Below are positions 21,456 to 33,132 of a stretch of 64,000 nt of DNA, piece after piece. Under the pieces are notes generated by a model, which made no database searches, had not been told where the DNA came from, and saw nothing but the letters and a program-made list of their open reading frames with translations. The DNA comes from Sphaerosporella brunnea (Eukaryota > Ascomycota > Pezizomycetes > Pezizales > Pyronemataceae), in NCBI GenBank assembly GCA_008704415.1, contig VXIS01000197.1, positions 1 through 64,000 of the forward strand. The letters run 5' to 3'. Made by a program: the position numbers and the translations under genes. Numbering within the stretch: position 1 is the stretch's first letter; each line of letters starts with the position of its first letter.

Positions 21456-23569
21456 TTAGCCAAGGTAATTCGGCGCATCATCAGATCCTACCATATTACT
21501 ATCCTTGGGTGTCATGCCGCACTTCTTGTGTTCCGTGATCTCATAGTATGTCTCAAACTTGCCCCAGGTAGGCAGGTCATTGGGGCCGCCGTAGGTTACG
21601 ATCGATGAGGAGACACCGACTTTGAGGGAGGGGACCTTAGTGAGGTCGTAGCTTCCATTGCCCTTCACAAATCGTCAGTATGCTTTCACTTTGACCGGAA
21701 TGGAGGGGGGGAATACCTTTCTCATAACCCAAGTGAGATTATCCTTCAGATGTCTCACAACACCGACAATATTGTTGGTATCAACCCCATCATTCTCCAA
21801 CGCAACCGTAAGCGGGACCGCAGCCGTAATCTTCATCGTCTTGTCGTGGTCGGTGTACTTGAGTTTTCCCAACGCGGCACCACCACCAACATACTGCTCG
21901 CGGTTGCCATTGGCGTTGATGGTGGTAAGATTCGCGCCCTTGAAGTAAACATCCAATTCTGCAGTGGATCCCACTTCGGCCGGGATGAAAACGAAGTGGC
22001 AGAGCCATTCTCGCCTCTTGGTCGTGGCCGCACGCTTAGTGGCGCGCGACGACGGGGCGTAAAGTGCATTAACCCGCCCGGCAGCGAAGGAGCTGAGCTC
22101 GGCGGCGCTGCGGCCGCTGTACTCGGCCGGGACCTCGGGGTAGGCGTAACCCAGACCCCAGATGCTGCTAGCGCTGGAGACATCGCGGGAGGTGTAGTAC
22201 TGGCCGTTCGGTTTCTTGAACGGCCACAGCGGGGTGTCGATCGTGTCCATGTCACCTGGCTGGACTCTGCGTGCAAAAACCGGAGTCGCCGGTTGCGGCG
22301 TCACCCTGCGGTTCGGATAGATCGCCTGGTAAATCGCCACCAGCCGGTCGACGTTTGCGTGGTGCATCCAGAAGATCGGGTCGAAGGAGGAGAGGTCCAC
22401 CAGCGACATGTGGCCCATCAGGCCTGGCGTCGTACCGCCGACAGACGCGTGCACCTGGTTGTGGATCGACTCGACCGACGTCCATGTATTCGGCGCGCCG
22501 CTGGCGGAAACTGCGGTGCTGGAGAATTCGGCAAACGAGGGGATCGAGAACAGGTTGTAGGTGTTCTGCCGACGAGTATCGTAGTTCTGCATCATGGCCG
22601 CATTGGCGACGTTGTTCTGGCTTGTCCGCGGGCTGGTGGGCTGCCGCAGCGTCTCGGCGGCTTGCTGGTAAAGTCCCGAGAAGTATTCATTCTTGAAAGC
22701 CTGGTTGGTGAAGCGGTAAGAGTACAGCGGGTTTCGAATGGTTGTGCGCTGTGCTCTGCCACTGCTGTCTGGACTGACCACCGAGATCGTGGTCTGCATG
22801 ACGATGGAAGGGATTCTGGAGTTGTCGACAGACCAGTCCCAGTAGGGAAGGCGCACCCTCTGTGCTGCGGCCACGTATCTGGATCTGTCCGGGTCCGCGA
22901 ACTTTCCGGCCTCGCTGACGGCGTGGAAGACAACCCGCTGCTCGAACAGCGCTACGTATGGCCGATGCCACGTCCCAAAAAGCCCCGACGCGTGCGTGCA
23001 ATATCCGTAGTCCGTATCTTGGCTGTCGCTGGCGGGCTCCTGCCATGGTATGTGCGGGAGGCCGTGAATTCCCGAGATTTGGTAGTACGAGAGATCGTTG
23101 GCTTCCGCTACTTGCATCATTCTGGTCTGCGCGAAATCAGTACACCGCTCGTGCGAGAGGAAGGCTGGGCTGGGTGCTACGTACCAGGCCCAAGATGTAC
23201 ATGTTCCAGGCATCAGCATCAGCTTGCAGACGCTGCACTGGTTGGCGGAGTTGAACTCCTCCATCTACCGCCCCGGTCACCGGAGTAGAATGAGTTTGCC
23301 GTCGGAAGAGTCCTCGAGATGTGCTTTCGGCGTCTGGTCGTGAATCGTAGCCCTCTTTCAGGCATTGGGAATAGTCTGTGACATGTGAGTTCCTAAGTTC
23401 ACCCGGTAAGGTAAACAAACATACAGTCGTTAACCGTCGTGCACTGGAAGCCTTCTGGACAGGCTCTCTCCTGCATATCGATGCCCCCGCATTGTCCCCA
23501 TGGCGCTGCAACATCGCTACTTGTTGCACCCGCAATGAGTGCGGTAACCGCGGCGAAAACCCACTTCAT
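21456..23569 (-). CDS. Secreted tyrosinase with N-terminal CBM1 domain, 4 exons
   Basis: Protein of 650 aa from exons 23569-23425, 23375-23185, 23126-21717 and 21662-21456. Introns of 49, 58 and 54 bp all close in phase. A signal peptide (MKWVFAAVTALIAGATS) is followed by WGQCGGIDMQERACPEGFQC and, across intron 1, TTVNDYYSQCL, a fungal CBM1 cellulose-binding module. The type-3 copper domain has all six His: GIHGLPHIPW; YCTHASGLFGTWHRPY, including the Cys-x-His thioether pair; and SIHNQVH, MGHMSLVDLSSFDPIFW plus MHHANVDRL. A C-terminal beta domain (EVGSTAELDVYFKG onward) resembles the shielding/pro domain of fungal tyrosinases. The family hydroxylates monophenols and oxidises diphenols. A CBM1 attached to a tyrosinase suggests plant-wall phenolic oxidation outside the cell. 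Confidence 0.92.
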
Positions 23570-26500
23570 GAGGTCGATATTATAATTAGGATTAAATAGT
23601 AACGGAACGCGAAAAGCCGTGTATCTCGACAGCCAAAGGTTGGACTTCGCGGTGATGAAGTGCCAGGCCGTGTTGGATGTCAAGTGAGAGGGGGGACGGG
23701 AGGAAAAGCTTCCAGTTAAAGGTCGGAGGCTTCTGGCTTCGTTTGACCAATGATGTTCCGGATGCCCGTGTTCCAGTAGGATGGCCGAGAAAGCTGCAAC
23801 CCTCCACCTGCACCTTTATAGTAGGCCGACTGCACTGGTCTGATGTGGGCATTATGACCGTGCGACCTGGAGGCCAGATGGGTGGATATGGGGGGGGGAG
23901 GGGTGAGCCTTGTTTATTCTGTAGTTCAGCACACCCAATGGAGGGACGGCTGTGCTGTCTCTACTCCACAGTAACTCGTCAGCCAGTGCCCAGTGCCCAG
24001 TGCCCAGCCCTCAGCCTCATCTCAGCGTCGTTATTGTCGTCGACCAAGAAGTTTGGCCCATCTGCAGAACATTTTCAGACGACGGAAGTCGTCCGATGCG
24101 GGGAATTCATCGATCGGAGTTCACAAACCCGTTTCCCGTACCTATACTAAAGTCGAAGGTATACCTAGTGCCAGAAATATAGCTGATCTACATACCCTGC
24201 TTGAACCAACACCAACCAACCAATCGAGAGCCCGGGAGATTCCCTCATTATTGCACATCCCAGCCCCAGGGCCAAGGAAAGAACAAGCTCCTTCGCCTGT
24301 TGTGGCGCAATGCGATTGCATGTAAGGCTGATGCATCATCCATCGCCAGAGTCCAAAATAAACGGCTCGGCCAAACGAGATCGTGACGCGAAATCCGTTT
24401 TCGGACGAATCGTCTTCCCTCTAAAACGAGCCCTTTTCAAGAAAGCACACATTTCACGGTTTTCTTTTTTGTTATTTGTTTTTTTTTTTATCTGCAGCTT
24501 GCTCCGAAATAGAGTCGACTTGCAGAAATTTTCTGCTGTGCGATCCTCCGATGGGTGCCCCATAGAGCAGGTACGGCTGGACGGTGTCGTAGCACGATGC
24601 ACCGCTAAACGAGCCACCAGCACATGTGTGCCCATCCTGGTTGGTGATCTCACAGTGAGCAGCCCGAACGGCGGTTTGGATTGGTCGAGCCATCGGACAC
24701 CGCCGTGTCCAAAATAGGCGCAAACGACGTCTGAAAAGGACTAGCTTCAGGCCCCAGTCGTTGTGCGGGGGACCCCTGGTTTTTGCGAGCCGATCAAAGC
24801 TGACGGCCCGCTGCACTTCGCGCACAGCCCCCCGGTGAGAACTTGCACAGAATAGTCGGACACGAACAAGCCCGTATACCTCTCGGTACCCGCAGTCCGC
24901 CGTCAAGTCCACGGCATGAATCGACACTTTCGGTACCGAACATCACTGCGATCACCCCTCCACCTGCTTCGGTGGCACCGATGAAACGTGTATCCCACGA
25001 GATGCGCGGATGGGAATAGTCAGGTTCAGCCTGCCATCTGAGCCATCCAGCTGGATCCCGAAATAAACAAGATGACCACCACTACAACGCCAGTTGTTTT
25101 TCATAGGTACGTTCTCGGCCGACGCCAGAGCATCGTATCATTTGCTGTATGTAAAGTCCCCCAAACAGACGTGATGCCTCTTCCTTGTTGTCAGAACGCG
25201 GGGATTGAACGGAGCCGAACTTCCGTGATAATGCACGGGCGCAACGATCTTCTGGGTGTAACGAGGCACCGTCGGCTGTCCGACAAGCCGATATTCGCAC
25301 GAGTGACATCACTGGTAGGAGCAACTGGCAGCGAGACCTCGTACTGGTACATTCACGATTGTGCATCGCTTGGATGCCAGCTGCTGAAGGGTTGCCTGCC
25401 GTTTGTCCACTTGGTGTAGCTGGTCCATCGATGATTGGCTGCGGTTGCCAAAGCTGCATGCACTCTATGATGATCATAAGAGAAGCTTAAGCTGCGCCCT
25501 TCAGCCAAGGTGGACGCATGTCAGCCGCCAATTTCAGTGATTACTGGTGCAGTACCCGGACCATGTTGTCTTAGACAAAGCACTTGTGATGCTTGTCCGC
25601 CGGTGAACATAAAGCCTGGGTATCTATCTTACCACTTCTCAGATGATTCTTCATAAAAACTCAACTGGTTAACAAGACGGATCTTCACGGATGGTAATAC
25701 TTTTGGCAGACCGGTTCAACGGCACGCAGATGGTGCATCCCATCGCTAGGAAAGTTCTTTTCGGAAGCGGGTATCGGCCGGTACTGAATACCTCTCGACT
25801 CAGTGGAATACGATTGCACGCAGCTGCTCGCCAACGAACACCAATAATAAACAACGGCTACCCTCCCTCAAACACGGGTACAACTTCCACGGATGTACTC
25901 CACATACATTCGAGAAAACGCACTGCAGGCCATCTGGAATTGATTCAGGCAGAATCTTGGAACATATGAAATGGACAAGGTAACAACTACCTGCCACTGT
26001 AGCGTGACGTTCTTCCATTTCCTCATGTGTAGTTAGATTGAATGTCTCGCCGCCTCGCCGAAGCTTTCTGATCAGCACCTTCCGATTTCCGAGTACCCCG
26101 CACTGATGATTGAAAGCAGTCCGCATCTCCACGTCGCCTTTTCTTTTACCACACCCCACTTTGCATATCCTAGAATGCAGCCATGATTTCCTCACCACTT
26201 TGACTGGACATGACATGTGCTGCATGTATATCGAATGCTTGTACATATTACATCCCACTCTCCGCCAAGAACTTCAGCCCTTCATGACGCTTCCACACCA
26301 CACACCCTCCATCGAATAAGCTTAACGAAGCTATTTTTGCAAAACAGATCTGCACGGATGCGGAAACTTGCAGGAAATCAGTTGATAGGTCTATAGAGTA
26401 TATCGATAGTCAGCTTGTGATATAACGAGGCTCTGCTGGTGGCCTAGCTAGGAGTTTCAACGGATAGCCCCGTGTCAGCAAAGTCCAAAGAGACGAGCAT

Positions 26501-27814
26501 CTCCCCGTCGCAAACGCGCTACCATCAGCCCCCAGAGCCTGATGTCTGTTGTGCAGGTGTGCCGATAGTCGCTCTCAGTGAAAGGCTCCCGCGGCTGATA
26601 AAGACCTGCAGTAGACGTTGAGCCGACGCTGCAGCCGGAAGTCATCTGCCTTCAAAGCGGCATGTCTCAGGCGCAACCTGTTGCCAATGTCTGTCGAATG
26701 CAGATAGCCAGATGCCGAGCTGTCCATTTTGTAACTCGGTACTGGGATAAAGAACGACAATGCAGGCGCCACATGCAGCTGCAGTCGATTGAAAACTTCA
26801 AGCCACGCAACAGGAAGGGGGCCGCTTTGAGCTGCGCGCAAGCGAAAATAAAAGCCACTTTGGCTTGGGAGGCCCCGAAGTTCTTCATATGGTTGGGGAC
26901 TCCTAGTCACTGTGGGATTTCTGACATTCATTTCGCTTAGTAACACATACAAAAGTGCCGAGTGATGAGCGTGAATCTTCATATAACTGACATTTGTCCC
27001 CGGGGAGGGTCCTATTTTCTCAACAACCAGGCAGAATTCGGAAATTCTGAGTTAATCAGTCGATAGAGCGAGCGAAAACTAGGCCCCTGATAGTGTTATT
27101 TTTTAAAATAACTTTTTTTTGGTTGAGGATGCTCTGTCCAAAGTCAGGGTACCCAAACCCCTCCGTCTTTAGGTGTCCCCAACCATAGCACTTAAATTGT
27201 GGAAAGGCCGCACTCCTTCCAGGCCTACTCTGAGGGCAAATACTTCCTTCGCGTTACAACGGCACAGAGGCGCCTCAAATGCATGGCACCTTCGGTACTG
27301 GGATAAAGTATGACAACAATACTACAGGTAGATAAGGGAAGCTGAGAGGAAGCAATTGCTTTTGAGATTGCGAGGCTGAGATTTTATTTACTTGTGCATA
27401 TGTGTGTGACTCGACAGGTGTTTCTCGTCCATGGGACGCCGCGCGCACACATTACCCTTTCAATCAAGCTGAAGGAATAAGGAATTGAAGGATCGCCCTC
27501 TGTTCATGTACATTGTACTCTCTGCGGGTGCTAACTCCCGATCGCGTCATGTAATTACTAGTGCACGAGCCGAGATCTCCACATACTTAAAGTAGGTCCC
27601 GCATTGAATGAGGATTTAAAGACCAACCTCCTAGCTAATAAATAATAAATTTCAAGATCTGAGTGATAAAGAGGCCGGAACGCCAGCCGCGGGTAAACGT
27701 AGAAACATCACTCACTACCTCGGGACTCGCCGAATTTTAAGCAACACAGGAAGAATGGCAACGTGCTGAGGCGAGCGAGCAAAATTCCGGGTTCACAAAC
27801 AATGATGATGGTGG
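23570..27814. other. 4.2-kb gene-poor stretch
   Basis: No convincing protein seen on either strand despite several short open frames. A CCCAGTGCCCAGTGCCCAG triplet repeat lies at 23986-24006, G-runs at 23890-23899, T-rich tracts at 24464-24492 and TTTAAAATAACTTTTTTTT near 27106-27120. GGTGTCCCCAACCATAGCAC near 27172 resembles words at 31400 and 31797. Confidence 0.4.
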
Positions 27815-27846
27815 GCTTGACATGCTTGATTACCGGCCACAGGGGA

Positions 27847-28150
27847 TTTTTTTTTTTTGTTTCAATCATACTATTCGGCCGCTTGCGGCCATGACATAAA
27901 GAGTACATGTAGGCTGCTTAGGGGCCTACAGTCGGGTGTGTCTTTTGTAGGAGAGAGGACGTAAGGAAACACAGGAAAGAAAATGACTCTCAAACTGGTC
28001 GTCTTTACATTCTTGGCTTCTCAGGCCAGGCCCCAATCTTTGTGTTCGCTAGGAAATCCAGCACGGCCTTGGTACTTCGTTCGTCTGCTAACAGGACCTT
28101 GATGGGGGTGGTGACTTTCTTTCTCCCACTCCTTATCTTTCCTTCTTGCG
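27847..28150 (-). mobile_element. LINE fragment, copy E
   Basis: The - strand frame KVTTPIKVLLADERSTKAV continues to LDFLANTKIGAWPEKPRM, the LINE C-terminus. The palindrome is at 27877-27890, with a T13 + GTTTCAATCAT tail. The neighbouring copy F tail and a short piece of repeat T are read through by the same open frame. Confidence 0.8.
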
Positions 28151-28194
28151 CCGGTGTCGTGTTGTCACTGTCTAGGGTTCGGGTGCATTGGAAG

Positions 28195-28975
28195 GTTTTT
28201 GTTTTAATCATGTTGTATTCGGCCGCATGCGGCCATGACATACCATACATAAAAGCGGAAGCAAAGCTCGGAGTCCTATGTGGGGCCTGCACCTCAAAGG
28301 AAAAGAGATCAATGAAAGTCGCACCAGATGTAAATGCGAACTAAGGAGAGTCGTGACCAAACACAAGAAGAAAGAGGTCAGAAACCATCGTAGACCTTAG
28401 CCGGCCATAATCCAACTTTGGTGCTATCTAGAAAAGCCATCACCACCTCCGTACAGCGTTCGTCAAACAACAGGTATTCATCCTCCGTCTCTTTTGACCG
28501 TCCGTTGTAGCAGCCTCCACTGCCTTCCACAATACGGCCTGCTCCCTGCGCCAACGAGCGCAGAACTTAAACAGGTGCTCCCTTGTCTGGACTGAGGTGC
28601 CCGAGCAGTGCCAGCACTTGTCAGTGTCGCGTCTTCCCGTCTTCTGAAGGTAAGGGGGCCGTAGGCGCCTTGTCGAGTTTGAGCTGGAAGAAGCGCGTAG
28701 CCAGCGACTTCTTGGTCCGGAATGCGCTTGCGGCTGTCTTCTTAGAACGTTTATAGTAGGCCTTGGGCCCGGCAGCGCTTGAGGAGCCAGTTGTTTTGGT
28801 CTTGGTTCTTGGCCAGGGTGACGCAGCGGCTGATCGAGGCGAGCGACGTGGTGGTGGCGAGGAGATCGTCAGCCGGAGGCTTGATGCGGTTGTCCTTGGC
28901 TGATCGGCCGGTTCATTGCCGAGCACGTTCGAGTGGCCAGGAACCCGTCGGAACATTGGGCAGCTTAGAGACTTG
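28195..28975 (-). mobile_element. LINE fragment, copy F, with partial RNase H
   Basis: The coding part starts inside RNase H (VPGHSNVLGNEPADQ) and runs through KAYYKRSKKTAASAFRTKKS and RFFQLKLDKAPTAPL, then a frameshifted knuckle (KCWHCSGTSVQTREHLFKFC). The 3' palindrome is at 28221-28234 (GGCCGCATGCGGCC). Stops and frameshifts show decay. Confidence 0.8.
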
Positions 28976-29384
28976 AAATGGGCAAAAGTCGAGGCCTGCC
29001 TGATTGTAATGGACGCCAACCAGCTAGGGAAAAGCTAGCTTCTAACAATTTATGTAGAGCCAAGAATGCGAAACACAGGATGAGTGTAATGTAGGATCCA
29101 TTATATAATTATGCTACTGTATGCTTTGAAAGGGTCGTGATCAATCATGATTCGCCGGCAGTACAGTGCTTCATGCGATATTGGCGCAAACTTGGCGACG
29201 GTTTGGTAATATACCGGTCTCCTGCCGTTTCGTTTGGCGGTATATGATCTTGTTAGACCCCTACCACCGAGTAGGTGATTGTTGGTGATTGATGCGGTGG
29301 TGGCCCAGCTTTAGAATAGAGTGCTTGATTGTGTATCAGCAGTGGCAAAGGCTGTGGCGGTGGTGGCGTTGCTGGTCTGCAATT

Positions 29385-29490
29385 AACCGCTTGCGGCCAT
29401 GGCATACATAGAAAAGAGAGACTGTGCTACCCCTAGGACTAAAGATCCCACTGCCGGGGCCTGCGGCTCTCCTAAAGAAATAGTGACTAA
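29385..29490 (-). mobile_element. LINE fragment, copy G (3' UTR, tail lost)
   Basis: Family 3' UTR with palindrome 29395-29408 (GGCCGCAAGCGGTT on the - strand). The ATGATTAAAAC tail is missing or eroded. Confidence 0.65.
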
Positions 29491-30072
29491 CTTACCTCTG
29501 GCTACTTCGACAAAACGAGGCAGTGGCTATGGAGCTGCACATATTAGCAAAGATTGAACATCATCGGGCGTTAGCTTTCGGTAGTCGGGCCCACATTGCA
29601 TACTCCGGTAAGAAGATTATTCCGTGCTTCGTATTTGTAATCCGGAGTCTCCAGCATATGTCGGATCTCTTTTACTATATCACTTCTGGATAAATGACGT
29701 GTCAATGAACTTCTGATAATTTGATACGCTCCTCAATACTCACCGGCCGAAAAGAGGTGCACTTTGCGCTACAAGTATACAATAGAGTATATCAGCTCCG
29801 AATAAGGATTGACTGTGAGCGGCAAGCATGTTAAATGTATCTTTCGTTACCGGAGAAAGGGCGCCTTTCGGCTAGATATGAACGCAAGGGTGACGCCGAT
29901 CATCTTGCGGGAACAACAAGAACCTGGAGGTTTGGAACTCAAGCCGTGCCGAATATCCGTTAGCAAGGCTAAAAGTTGACATACTACGAACATAAATATC
30001 GTTCGCTCAGTCCTGAGTACGAGTACAGTACCCCATCAATACGTCAACCCATCAACAAACCCTGCAATAAAA
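29491..30072. other. Upstream region of the PEBP-family gene
   Basis: No gene recognised. The last 60 bases (CAATACGTCAACCCATCAAC) form an A/C-rich leader before ATG 30073. Confidence 0.4.
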
Positions 30073-30657
30073 ATGTTGAACCTCCTCAGACCTAGCCATA
30101 TCTCTCTCCTTCTCCTGGGCATATCCAGCCTGACAGGCGCCCAAATCCCTCCTCAATGGACCTCCGGCTTCTCGCCTGCCATCTCCCTCACCGCGTTCTT
30201 CAACGGCGTCGAGATCAGCACTGGCCAATCCATCCCCCTCTCTGAAACCAAATCTTCACCCACCTTCGCACTCGGCAAGAATAGCGTCACATGCGCTGAG
30301 TCAAAATACATCATCATTGCACTCGACCCCGACGCACCTTCCTGGGCATCCCCAGTGCTCCACTTCATGAACACCAACTTCTCAGCCGCCGAGCTGGAGG
30401 AAGGCAGCAAGAACCTAACCAGCACCAACAAGAACGCAACGGCGCCATGGCTCGACCCGGCACCCCCGGCGGGCACGGGTCCACATCGCTACATTTTCCT
30501 CCTTTTCGAGCAGCCGGAGGGGAATTTCCATGTGAAGGACGTGCCCGGAACTTCCACCTCTGACAGGCTCACATTTGACGTTGAGCGCTGGAGAAAGGAC
30601 AATCACCTCCACAATGCGGTGGCAGGAACTTATTTCCTTGCTGAAGCTGCTTCGTGA
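30073..30657 (+). CDS. Secreted phosphatidylethanolamine-binding-like (PEBP) protein
   Basis: Intronless 194-aa frame. Residues 1-23 are a signal peptide (MLNLLRPSHISLLLLGISSL followed by TGA), with the mature chain beginning near QIPPQW. PEBP landmarks are IIIALDPDAPSW (ligand-pocket DPDAP motif), LHFMNTNFSAAE, a Pro-rich PWLDPAPPAGTGPHRYIFL segment and LLFEQPEGNF. Length fits the ~180-residue PEBP fold plus a signal. The family binds phospholipid head groups or small anions and acts in signalling or protease inhibition. A secreted fungal member has no settled function. N-x-T/S sites (NFS, NLT, NAT) suggest glycosylation. Low intron content and isolation among repeats are notable but not proof of transfer. 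Confidence 0.88.
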   Translation: MLNLLRPSHISLLLLGISSLTGAQIPPQWTSGFSPAISLTAFFNGVEISTGQSIPLSETKSSPTFALGKNSVTCAESKYIIIALDPDAPSWASPVLHFMNTNFSAAELEEGSKNLTSTNKNATAPWLDPAPPAGTGPHRYIFLLFEQPEGNFHVKDVPGTSTSDRLTFDVERWRKDNHLHNAVAGTYFLAEAAS

Positions 30658-31030
30658 TTTGATGTGCACGGTAAGGCTGAAATGTCAACATTTCTTGGTT
30701 CCACGGTTGAAGTTTACTGAGAATGGCATAGGACCGGCCTCGGGATTGTCCCGGAATGGTGGGTCTGGCGCTAGTGCGACGGCGCGGCCCTTCGTTTATC
30801 GGCCGAAGATGGGGGGAGGGGGTCCTTAGATGTGATTTCAGTGTAGGCCAGGGAGTTGATGTGTAACAATGCGATAAATCTTGATGACCTGCAGGTGAAC
30901 ATGTGGCTAGGGGAACTATCCGGATTCATGGCGTGCCCCGAGACATTATGGTACCGGATCTACTGGGACGAAGTGCGTTAGCCACGGTGGCTCAGTGACT
31001 GTGCCACAGCTGCCGTGAGAATTTAGCAAC
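30658..31030. other. No gene between PEBP gene and foldback element
   Basis: Contains the probable 3' UTR of the PEBP gene. Nothing else recognised. Confidence 0.4.
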
Positions 31031-31389
31031 GCTACTATGGTGAAAGGGCCCTAGAACCATGGCCTTCGTTAGTGGGTCTGACAAGCGAGTGATGAACGGT
31101 GACACGTCGGCGTCTGCTCTTAATGAGACAAAATTTTAGAAAAAAAATAACTTAAATGATTAAAACAAAGTCCATCAAGTGTCCGCACACCTGCTCGTCG
31201 TTGACTGCGGCAGTACCAAATAGGAGGCGTAGGAAAGACTGGACGCGTCGGGGAGACTCGTAGTCCGGCCGCTCCATGCCCGATGATTTTGGGTGCGCCG
31301 ACGTGTCACTCGTAATCACTCGCTTATCAGACCCGGGTAACCACTAACGAAGGTCATGGTTCTACTCGAGTAGGGCCCTTGCACCATAA
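31031..31389. repeat. Foldback element with ~80-100 bp imperfect inverted arms
   Basis: The left arm 31031-31112 and right arm 31290-31389 are inverted copies sharing AAGGGCCCT, AGAACCATG, CCTTCGTTAGTGG, AAGCGAGTGAT and GTGACACGTCGGCG. The right arm has small insertions. The ~175-bp centre is non-coding. Consistent with a decayed non-autonomous DNA transposon. Confidence 0.65.
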
Positions 31390-32029
31390 GCGGATTTTTA
31401 AGTGTTGGGACACCTAACCCACAGCCTCAGAAAAAGCGAAAAATCGCTATCGCCACTGGCTTTGGCCCAAAAAAAAATCGTGAGCTGGCTCATAATTGAT
31501 GGGAAAGCCCCCTCAAAAAATTTGCCGTGTTTTTGATGGTTAGCGGTGTTCCAAGACTTAAAAATCCCCGAGCAGGCTTGAGGGTGACTCATGGCCGCAT
31601 CATAAAAGATCACTCGCCTCATATCGCGGCGTTTGACTGTCGCAGTCCGAAGTTTTTTGAATTGTAGAGCACTTTTATGGATGCGACAGGGTTTGTATTT
31701 GTTTGTAATCATGCAACAGGGATCATTTTTACGTTAACTTACCATGAGTGATAGTCCGTGATCGTAGCTACTGCGAGTGATATTGGATGATCAAGGCCCC
31801 CAACCATAAGGACTTAAGAGAAGGCCCGGAGCGCAGCGGGGTTACAATGTGGAAAGATGAATTAACGGGGGTCGCAGGCTTGGTAGGAGAGCCTGGCGGC
31901 AGTAGGAGAACGATTGTAACATGTGTAGTTGTCGTCAGGGGTGTTCAATTGTCGCCACGGCTGTTTAGCAGTCTGAGGGAGAGCATAGTGGCAGGGGCAA
32001 AAAAATCGAAAAAAAAGAAATACGAAACA
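31390..32029. other. No gene seen
   Basis: Short A-runs lie at 31468-31477 and 32000-32015. GGTGTCCCAACACTTAAAAA-like sequence (- strand, ~31400) and CCCCAACCATAAGGACTTAA (~31797) resemble each other and 27172. They could be ends of an old transposon. Confidence 0.35.
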
Positions 32030-32506
32030 AAACCTAAGGCCCTCGAACTGGTCGGAGTCCAAGTTCGAAAGGTCGCACTCGGACTCGTCCCCATGCGGCG
32101 TCGCTCCCTCCTCCACCGCCTCCACCTCCTCCACCTCCTGAATTTCCTCCCTCTCCTCGCCGTTGGTTTCTTCCTGCTCCCACTTCTCCTCGTTTTCGCC
32201 GTGTCCTCGTCCGCTTCGTCCTGACGGTGCGTCATCTCACCCTCCTCCTTCACCATCACCTTCTTGATGATCGCGTGGGCGTAGCGGGACGAAGATCCCA
32301 CGCCACATCGTGATAGCCCGTTCTCCCCAAGGAGGCCTCCGATGGGCCTCGGGGAGCTCATAAACAGTAGTAGACGTATTTGTCTTTTCGCTGCTTGATG
32401 TGGTGGGAGGCGTAGGAAAACTTGACTCTCTGCTTCCGGGTTAGAGGTTGGTTGGCATTGGTCGCCTTTTTGAGAATGGATTTGGGTGCAGATTTGGCCC
32501 CAACAT
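32030..32506 (-). pseudogene. Decayed paralogue of the orphan gene at 48088
   Basis: The - strand encodes GAKSAPKSILKKATNANQPL, then TRKQRVKFSYASHHIKQRKD and KYVYY, closely matching the N-terminus of the 48088 protein. The ATG is out of frame by one base, a second shift follows KYVYY, and the acidic C-terminal part (EVEEVEAVEEGATPHGDESE) is in yet another frame. Similarity runs to the 3' end, so this was once a full gene. The upstream leader (CAATCCCTTTTCCCAATCGA) is also shared. Confidence 0.75.
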
Positions 32507-33132
32507 TTTTGTGGTTGGTCGTGGTTTGGTCGATTGGGAAAAGGGATTGGGTGATGAGTCGGAAGGAGGCTCGGATTGGTGGTATGCATAATCCTCCTCG
32601 CTCAGGTGCCGGGTTGTTTATCACTGCCAGTGTTTGCGTTGCCAGTCCCAAGAGGGGCCGGGGGTACTTTATACGCACGTACACGCTTCACTGGAGAGCA
32701 CTCGATCTTTCAAAGCCCGCCCGGCTTGCAGGCCTTGAAGCCTGGCTGAGTAAAAAGCCGCTCAGGCTAGATTATTTACCCCAGCTATGGCTATTTCGGC
32801 TGCCTATCGAGAACACTGGAGTTGGGAGTAAATAGGGGCGGGTAGCGACACCCCAACACTGGAGGTATCAATCGTGTGTACGTTATTCACTGTGCTCGCA
32901 GACAACCAGAATGTTGCTCCACACTGGCTATTCTGAACTTGGCGGTCCTCAACCTCTTCACTCATACTGTAAGGTTCGCACTTCGATGGTCTAATCCGGA
33001 AAAGTATTGCACGGATGTCTGTTCGAAAACCATAAGATGGTTCCAAGAAGGTAAATCGCCAACGGCGCTCGTGTTGTACCCATCCGTTGCCTTTCGATCG
33101 TACGTGGAATGTTAAGCGCGCCAATGAACGCG
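32507..33132. other. No gene seen
   Basis: Holds the old promoter of the pseudogene. Nothing further recognised up to the LINE H target site. Confidence 0.4.

Larger units (their letters stand above)
27815..29210 (+). repeat. Dispersed repeat T, copy 2, split by LINE copies E and F
   Basis: Blocks 27815-27846, ~28153-28194 and ~28975-29210 align in order with copy 1. The gaps between them are LINE E and LINE F, both on the - strand. Differences from copy 1 include several C-to-T changes, e.g. GTGTCGTGTTG against GTGCCGTGCTG. The LINEs sit at different points from those in copy 1, so the insertions followed the duplication. Confidence 0.6.

Noticed and set aside
24472..24927. 151-aa - strand frame as a gene
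   Set aside because: Composition looks random, a long T tract lies within it, and no motif or splice structure supports it.
28005..28292. 95-aa - strand frame as an independent gene
   Set aside because: It is a read-through of the tail of LINE F, a piece of repeat T and the C-terminus of LINE E.
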